A stretch of 64,000 bases of DNA from Liolophura sinensis (lineage: Eukaryota > Mollusca > Polyplacophora > Chitonida > Chitonidae). The notes beneath the pieces are model-generated. The model saw only the letters and a program-made list of their open reading frames with translations. It was not told where the DNA came from and did no database searches. This document shows, in pieces, positions 52,101-61,100 of the stretch. How positions within the stretch are numbered: the stretch's first letter is position 1; each line of letters opens with the position of its first letter. The stretch covers positions 33,451,979 to 33,515,978 of the forward strand of contig NC_088302.1 of the NCBI RefSeq assembly GCF_032854445.1, written 5' to 3'. A program made the position numbers and the translations under genes.

Positions 52101-55100
52101 TAACAATGAAACAACTTGTCTCAAACCAGTGAATTAGAGATAATGTTTGACAATGAAACAACTTACTATGAAAAAGTTTACTTTACAATAATTTCGACTG
52201 ATCTTTTGCAGGAAATTCGCACTTTCAAATTATATAAATGTGATGTTATCTTTAATTTTCCAAAGTTAAAGTTCATCTGAATGACCATGGATGGAAATTA
52301 GATTTTACAATCAAACTAAGCTGACCTTTTTGATGTGAACTTGGTGATAGCTACTAGTAAGCCTAGGCTATGTTGTAGGAACTCCGCAATGTCTCTCTCT
52401 TCGTCAATGGGTCCGTGAACACTGTTCAAATACTGTGTCAGCTTGTCAACAATTCCCACGCTGATTACGTAACTGAAAATGACCAAATGATAAAGACCTT
52501 TGATAAAACAGAGAAGCAAACCTCAGTTAAACCTCCTGAAAAAAAAAAACCAAAATTTTTGTGTCAGTTTAGCATGCAATCCCATCAAATTCAAAGAATT
52601 AACGTGCACACCCAAAAAAAGGTCAATCTGTTTAAGTATTCTGTAACTGCACCAGTGAGCAGTATCTTTATATTTACGCTTAAAAATTAAAAAATGAAGA
52701 TATAGAGTTAATAAACTTTCAACAAATGTCCATCACAAAAAGTTAAATATTTGCAACTTGCATGCATGTTCTGACATCAGCTTTTGGTAAACTTGATACC
52801 TTTTGTCAACTTTCACGCTCCACATACCATACCTTAAGCAATAATTGCTTTTTAAACTGCAAACATGTTTATTCCTGAACTATACGTACATGTACAAAAA
52901 GTCTTTGGAAGTTATGCAATACTCAACTACAAGGACGGTTTTAAACCCAAACATCAACTCATGTCAGATAATTAAATTTGGGGCGGAGGAGAAGATTCTG
53001 TACATTAACGAGTAATCAGTTATCATTATCTGACTTGAACATTTCCTTTACACTAATTTTTCATCAGGTGCCCATGATGCATAATCAGTGTATTTTGTTC
53101 TAATAGCACAAATTTGGGTGAAAAATTGAAAAATTAAACAAGGCCTATAATGGTTTATTTTCTGTGTTAACTTTCAATTTTCGTGTCAACACACACGGGA
53201 CAACAAAGCCTATAAATCAGTCAGATCACAATCAGCATCATGTTTCTGAACATGCTTAAATTACACGCCAAAGATCGCTGTGATGAGAGAGCCTGTCACG
53301 AATGACATCAAAATTATAACTTTTCCAACTTCCTGTTCCCAGCTATTTAATGGAATTTTACCCCGGAGCCTTTCTGGGCTGTAAGACGCATACAGGATCG
53401 GGCATGGCAGGGGATGGGGACGAGACGCAGTGTGCCCGTACCCAAACAGGAAGGATAACCCTGCGGATGGCTAACTTTGATTGCATGTTTCATTCAGCGC
53501 TCGTACTGTACTCGCACCCGCCCTCAACTGTTACTGCCGTATTTACAGGAAATGAAGGCTTTTGAAGCGAGGCCAGGCTGCCATTTCAGCAGGCTGACTG
53601 ATGGCAGCATTGTCTGAGTGGGTCTAACCCAGGCCTCCAGCCTCCATCATGGCACAATTCAGAGCAACATAGTTCTGGCAAAAAAAAAAAGACACTAGAA
53701 ATCTCTTGGATGTACACGTAGAAAGAATCACCAGTGTGTTGTACACGTAGTGCAAGTCAGTGTAAAAAAGTAATAGCAAGTCTGTATAAATTTCATACAC
53801 ATGTAGCAAACACCAGTCAGTAGATACCTGTTCAAATAAAAATCAGTACCTGTCTGTCCATGCATATTTAAGCCAGTAGATAAAATCCTGTCCTAACAAA
53901 TATGAGCATAAATCTGTCATAGTATACATGTAAGTCATTGGACACGTCTTAATTAAAATCAGTATAAATGTGTCACACATCTAGCAAAGTACAAGTCCAA
54001 AAATGACAAAATTAAGTGTATGAGTTCATCTTTCTCAAAAATATTCATGAAATGGTGACACTGAGTTTTGTGTCTGCTGTGAGAAACGTAAGAAATTTAA
54101 CAAAGGTGTGAAAAATGTGACTAAAACATATATGTACAACTACTGCGTCGATGTGTATTGTAGCTGTGTGAATGGACAGACATAACTGGAATCAACCAAT
54201 TTGCTGACTATCACCAATGCCCACTTTTCAGCCTGAACTGTTATACATATACTTTCTAGAAAACACTTGTTACACAATTCATCAGTTCAGCATTCCAATT
54301 TAACATGCAACCCCTTGCAGTCTTTAATATAGAATATGCAAGACAAAATATTCACGTCTTCATCAAAGTTATAAATTGCAGTAATCTACGATCACATATT
54401 GTTCTAAACTTCAGAGCTTTGATCATCTTTTTGAACACAAGGCTACCCTGGAAACGCAGTCAGCTACCTGACAGAGAATTAAATGAAGCTACCTGCTCAA
54501 TTTTTTCCTCAAATGTTTTTTTTTTCTGAATTTTGAACATTTAGTGTAATATTTTTCATATCACAACACTGCCCTTAATAGTGACAAGGGGCCTCCGTGA
54601 CTCGGTTGGTTAGTGCGCTATTGCAGCGTAATGGCCCACGAGTCTCTGTGAGTTCAAGTCCAGCTCATGCGGACTTCCTCTCCAGCCGTATGTGGGAAGG
54701 TCTGCCAGCAACCTGTGGATGGTCGTGGGTTTCCTCCGGGCTCTGCCCGGTTTCCTCCCACCATAATGCTGGCCGTCATCGTATAAATGAAATATTCTTG
54801 AGTACAGCGTAAAACACCAATCAAATAAATAAAGAAATAAATAGTGACAAGTCGAGTCACGGCAGGTTCATATCAGTGACTATAATTATCATATCATTTA
54901 TTATCTTGGCACAATTTTATTTCCTGTTCCACTTAATATTCTTTTCCTCAGATCTAACTGAAAATTTACAGTTAGACAGCCGCGAGAAACCAAAGGAAGA
55001 TTTACGCTTGTGAATATTACATTTATTTATATATTGTACCTCAATCTATTTTAGTCATGAAAAGAATTAATGTGTTATTAAATGAATCAGGTGAATTCAA

Positions 55101-58100
55101 TACCAGATCCACATGTAGCCAGATTTTCTTAAAGAGCATTTGTTCATTTCAGCCGGATGTTATACCTGTCTTGGAAACAAAGGATAAATGTACTGATGCT
55201 CATTTGATAAAAATACTGATTCATTCTGTCAGAGTAAGTAAAACTGGTCGTGATTTGAGTTGTCCATCAGCTGTCAGACTGTTTTCAGGTAAACATTCAG
55301 CAGGTTGCTTGGGCTCTTCACACCTGGACCATGCGTTTACCTGTCCAATCAGCTGACAATCTGCGCACAATTAGATCATCAGGCCACATTAGCTAGAGAG
55401 GGTGAGCAGATCTCTTGATGACTCCCGCACAATAATACCCGCCAGTCACACACTGTCGCCCAAACAATGGGCGTTTTGTCTGACAACACGTCTATACCAG
55501 GTCCATCTACTGTGACCAGCCCTGGCCATTCAAAGCTACCAACAAGCAGCAGTCAATACGGGTATTGATTACTGGCTCAGTTAATCGATTAGCTAGCAAA
55601 CATCGCCTTTGTGGGTAGAAATCAGATACAAGGTGCCGTAAGCTTGCTCCAGGCAAGGCTTAGCCCTCTACAGGGGAATTTCCGCTGTAGCGAGGGAGCT
55701 CAGGAAAAGCACCTTCATGTTTCGTCCCCCGAGTTCGTCTTTCTCAGCTCCTTAAGGGGGGTGTGGCTGGAAAATACGCTAATTGATCTGACAGGTGATT
55801 GCATGACATGGATGCTGGGCTGGATGCTGCAGGAAGATGATGCTGCAACACTCTGAATCCTGCTGCCAGCAAGGTGATACTGGGTGACGTCATGACCCGA
55901 GGCAAGCCAGAAATCAGAGAAACCAGAAAAACCCAAACCAGCTCAAACAAAGTTTGAAGAGCATTTGCTGAAAATTATTATAAAGGGGAAGGAAGAAAAT
56001 CAGACCAGAAATATCACAACACAGCAATCCAAATTAAATCAATCTTACAAATTCTGCTATGTATATATAAATACTGCATTTATGGGTCAGTAGATCCACT
56101 CTACATGTACATGTTCTTTTGTTACTTTCGTATGTGGCCAATACTTTCCGGTATTGGCCACATGCAAATTTTTCTACTTGTTTTATATTTCCATTCAGAT
56201 ACATGTATTTTTCGTTCATTAACACAGGCAGTTCTCCGTAGTGTAACAACAGTGGATACTAGTCGCACTTCAAACAGGCCGATAAATCCATTCATCATTC
56301 ACGTATACACCATCTTGCAGTTACCGGATTCATAACAGGAAGGCACTTGATAAAGGAGACTTCAATCAAAATTTCCTGACTAGCATCAATGTCTAGTGCA
56401 GTGTTAAGAAATCAGCTGTGACTGCTACAGGAGTTCTGACCATCAAACAGGGTTCAGAGTCACCGTGCAGGCTCACTCCCTCAACACAATGCTCACATGA
56501 GTTAATAATTCACCAAGATTATAGATTTGTTATTAATCATCTCGCACATATGACAAGTCTTGTACAATATTAGAAACGAGGAGGTAGGCTAATTAAGTCA
56601 TTAGGCAGGTAGAGAACTGAAGAGGGGGGCTTTGATCAGAGGGTAGGATGAACAATGTGACAGGTAATGAAAGAAAAGTTTAAGAGGCTGGCGGAAGTCT
56701 TTGAAATATGGAAGACGGTGTCAAACAATGGCGCTGTATGTGCAACAATGATTATTACCATGCATGCCTGACTGGCACATTAAAATCATACACGGATTAA
56801 TGAGTTATTCAGATTCAACCCAAACAGGTGACAATCAACACAGGACTGTAAGGAATAAATTAGTAATCAAATGAAGACTAAAAAAAAAAGAAGTGATCAC
56901 ATATGATTTGATCAATTACTGTCCCTGCCCTACGTACTATCCCTCCAAAAGGTACATGAATATATTTATTTATTTATTTGAGGTTGCTGTCAGACTTTCC
57001 CACTTATGATCATACACTGATATAACTTAAAGCTGATAATATGTCAATGTGCAAACTAACATATTTTCATATACATATTTGAAAATATATTTCATCCTCC
57101 AAAATAAAATGCCTTTGGTGTGAGTCAATATTGCTAATAAATGAAAATATATTCTACCACGGCTAACGGCATAAAACACCAACCACATTCCAACATGTTT
57201 AGAAATGGCATAAAACACCAATCAAATTCTAAACATGTTTAGACATGGCGGAAAAGGTGGGTGATTACATAAATGAACAGCAGTACCCACATTCTGTCCT
57301 CATCAACATTTCCTATCAAATCACAACAGTGTTTCCATGTAGAAGGCCAGTCGGTCCCAATACTGACATATTTATGGTGCAGCCTAACTGTAACATGCTG
57401 AAGACAGGACGCCCCCCACCCATGAAATACAAAAATTACAAATTTTAACATTGTGGGCATGATCTGGTTCATTGTTTGAGAGTACTATGATCGTTTATAC
57501 TGATAAACTTACTAGCTTCTTTACTACATGTACCTGAAGTCACAAAAATGTTCACTGCTTACTGAATCAGTTCTTCACTTCCTTCAGATATATGGTCATG
57601 CATGTTTCTAGAATAGCAACATGTTAATAAGAACAGTTTCAATATTGGAAGACTATTGTGTCTATGATGCTTAAAGGCCAAGACAGTACCTGGCAAAAAC
57701 AAATAAGTTTTCTAAACAGTATCACACTGAATTATTTTAATGAAATTTCACCAAATAACAAATGAAACAAAATGACAATAATGATCAAATGGCTGGTGTG
57801 AATCAAGACAGCCATGTTGAGAATTTTATCCAATCAAACACCTTGCTATCAGATTGCGCGGCCTAAGCTGTGACCAAGCCTTTACCCATTCACTCCATGC
57901 AGTGATATATGATAACACAGAACTACTGCACGAACCATCATTTTGAGATTGTTTACAAGGATTTATCTATGTGTAGCCGAAGGGCCATTTCACAGTGTTG
58001 TGGGATAGGTGTGTATCGTTTACAGATCACCACTGATGTACAACTGGTTGATTTACAATCCGTGTAATATTCAACGACGGTATCACAAATTATGTCAGAC

Positions 58101-61100
58101 AGCAGCATACCGTGTCAGCCCAAAAGACATTCATCTCCCCAGTAGACCATAGGCCTACTTAAACACCCTGTACAAATTATACAAATTATACATTTTTTGT
58201 CGTTCATGTTAGTGTTTAGTCATTATGCAGTTGCTAAATAAGAAATATCTGAGAGCGTGAAAAATTCATTAGGGATGCGGAAGGTTAAAAGGAATGATCA
58301 AACGGCATCTCATCAGACAAAGTTGAAAATTAATTAAATATTTTTTTCTCTGAATTTATTAAAACTGGAGAATTTAAATTTTGCTCTTCGCTTTTCTTGC
58401 ATACAAGGGATGTTTTTTCTGTCTTCTTTCAGAAAATATTGTAAACTTATTATTTACGCCAAAGTGCTTTCTCTGACGTCCACGATAACAAGGTCAGCAC
58501 TGCTCTCACATTTGAAGCAACCACAACAAAATTGAAGCATAAAATCTAGTGACAGCCGAAAGCCTACATCAGCCTCAGTCGTGTTTAGATTTATTTCCAT
58601 TTGTGTCAGAATCCAGTTCTACAACAATCCTACTGTAATTTTGTAAACATTGAATAGGGGTCAGAATTACTGGTACTAGAACAACCCCTCCAGAGGCTAT
58701 AACCAGGAATACACCCGGCCGCGCATCTGCAGGCTACTCGTAAACTGTATAAATGATATAGGCCTACTGTATGAACAGTTCAAGCAGTGGGAGAAATATC
58801 CTTCCAGTATGTTTATTTACCGAGAAAGCTATTTATCATTTTGTCTTTCATCGTCGATGTCCACAACTTAAATCTGTCCTAGACTATGTCTTAGACTATT
58901 ATAGTATGAGAAATACCTTTGACATTAGAGAGCTAGAGTAAATGTGACATCAACTTGCTGTTGATAATGGAGACGCACTGAAGCTGTGACAAGACAGAGT
59001 TTCACTAAAGTTTTACTGGGTAGAAAAAGTCAAAAAAAAAAAAAATTTACTGCCGGTTTAAGATACTCTGAATGGCAGTCTTTCAGTAGACATAAACGTC
59101 AGTCAGGTGCTGACCAAACGCAAGTTGCAAAAATGGATCATTTGTATTTATTTCTTTTTTGATTTTTGAATTAAACAATAACTTATTATCTCACCATTCT
59201 ACTGCCAAAACAAGCTTTTCTGAATAATTATGTACTAAAAAACCTTTCATTGATATGATGATGACCAGGTTCTTGAGTAAAAGAAACCTAGGCATAATAA
59301 GGAAACTTGGGTGCAATGATGATACACTCTTCCATGTACCTGACAAACCCCTGATATTACAAAACAAACCTTCAACAAAATTTACAAGCTGATATCTAGT
59401 GTATTACAAGCCACAATGTACTTCCATGCTCAAAGCTTAATTATTACCATTCATGCATACTGCTATCAAGCAAAATTAAAATGTTTCCTTCTTGATCTTG
59501 TTTACATTTTATCAGCAACGTGTTCTAATCAACCCTCACTTCTCAGCCTCGATCCCGGACACATGTACAGGTACTTCACCTGTCTACAGTAATTTGTCAA
59601 AATGTGTGAATTGGACAGTTCTACAACCCAATAAATTCTTCCTTTTTTATGACATAACAGGAATAACTAAAAAGTAAAAAAAAAAATATATATATATATA
59701 ATTATTCTGATTAATGAATGTAAGATATTGTGGTATTCATATTACTGCAAACATTTCTTTCTCATATTTCTTTACTGATTCACTCTGTGCTCCAGATATA
59801 TATATAACCAATACTCCTGGGCTCAGCTGTTCAAAACTGGTTTAAGGCTTAATACCAGATTTAACTTCATGCCAAGTCTTCAATTTTCCACTTAGCCAAA
59901 AAGAAAAATTGTCTACCAGTATACTAAATATGAACCAAAATGCTGCTGTTACATTTTGACTTTGGAGAACTGCACTGGTTGCCGAGTTTGGATAAAGTTT
60001 TTAATATGAAATAGGATTTAATACAGATATTATCTAAGACACTTTCGAAAAACTGGGCCCAGGAGTTAGCATTTCAGGTGAAGGGAATAATATTACGCTA
60101 AGCCCACCAATACACATCACCAAGCATGCATACCAAGCATACTTTCTTTTTTGAAGTTTGCTTTAAACATGACACTAAAATACAGTTAAGGAGAAAACGG
60201 TTACAGTAACTGATGACAAGGCCTTTTCCAACACTGAAGACTTCAATCAAGTCTACAGGCCAATGGGAAGAAGAGTACCACATCAAGAGTCCACTGCCAC
60301 GCTCCCACAGTCAAGGGGAGAGAACTCCGAAATACTATTGCCGATATACAGTCAGTGCTTTGATTACATTCCCAAAGGTTAAACTAGGAAATGTACAAAG
60401 TACAGAAGCATGAAAATAATTGCCTAGATAGTGGAGGCAAAAATGGTTATTCTGGTCCTTCTTCTCAATGTTATGTCTCACAGCCTGTATAACAATCTAA
60501 CCACTTGGATGAATAGGTGACATTTGTTTCATGCCAGTTTGACTAATGGTGCTATTTCATTCACGCTGGTAAACTGCAGTTTGTGCTTGCTGTACTCTAT
60601 TTACATGTGTGTATATCAAGCCTCCTACATGCATGTTGGTCAACAGCATTCTAGCAAGTCTATGACATTTTCATTTGAAGACAACTGAGTGGATCTGAAC
60701 TTATGCCACAGAGTGGCATAAGTTTGACATCTATCTTAAGAGAGATGTTGTCACTTTGTCTGAAGGGAGGGGGGTGGTGGGTTCCATTCAGACTGTGAAC
60801 ATAAATCAAGTCATATTATACATGATACTCACATGATATGGCCATACCCTACACACCAACATTTGTACACTCCTCAATTCACTTCAAAGCTTAGAATTCC
60901 TCTCAAGAATGGGTCACAATACAAGGGAGACAACCATGCAACTAAAACTGCAGTTAACTTGATAGTGACGTCCATACAAAACTGAAGGAGTACACCTTTT
61001 AAAAATGCACCAAACACTAAATCACTTTAATTGTTATGATAGGGAGATAAGTTCAATCGATGCATGTGCTAAAACAAAGAGACAACAAATTTTGGCTTAT

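Larger units (their letters stand above)
47344..52325 (-). other. SCAPER: SCAPER intron, 5.0 kb
   Basis: It holds two small SINE scraps (47727-47815 and 47955-48050), a truncated SINE (50093-50240), motif-rich patches at 49080-49440 and 50920-51080, and the 48-bp tandem array (51727-52163). Confidence 0.7.

Noticed and set aside
54589-54670. Functional tRNA gene at the SINE head
   Set aside because: A and B boxes belong to a SINE with a 12-bp target-site duplication and a typical tail.
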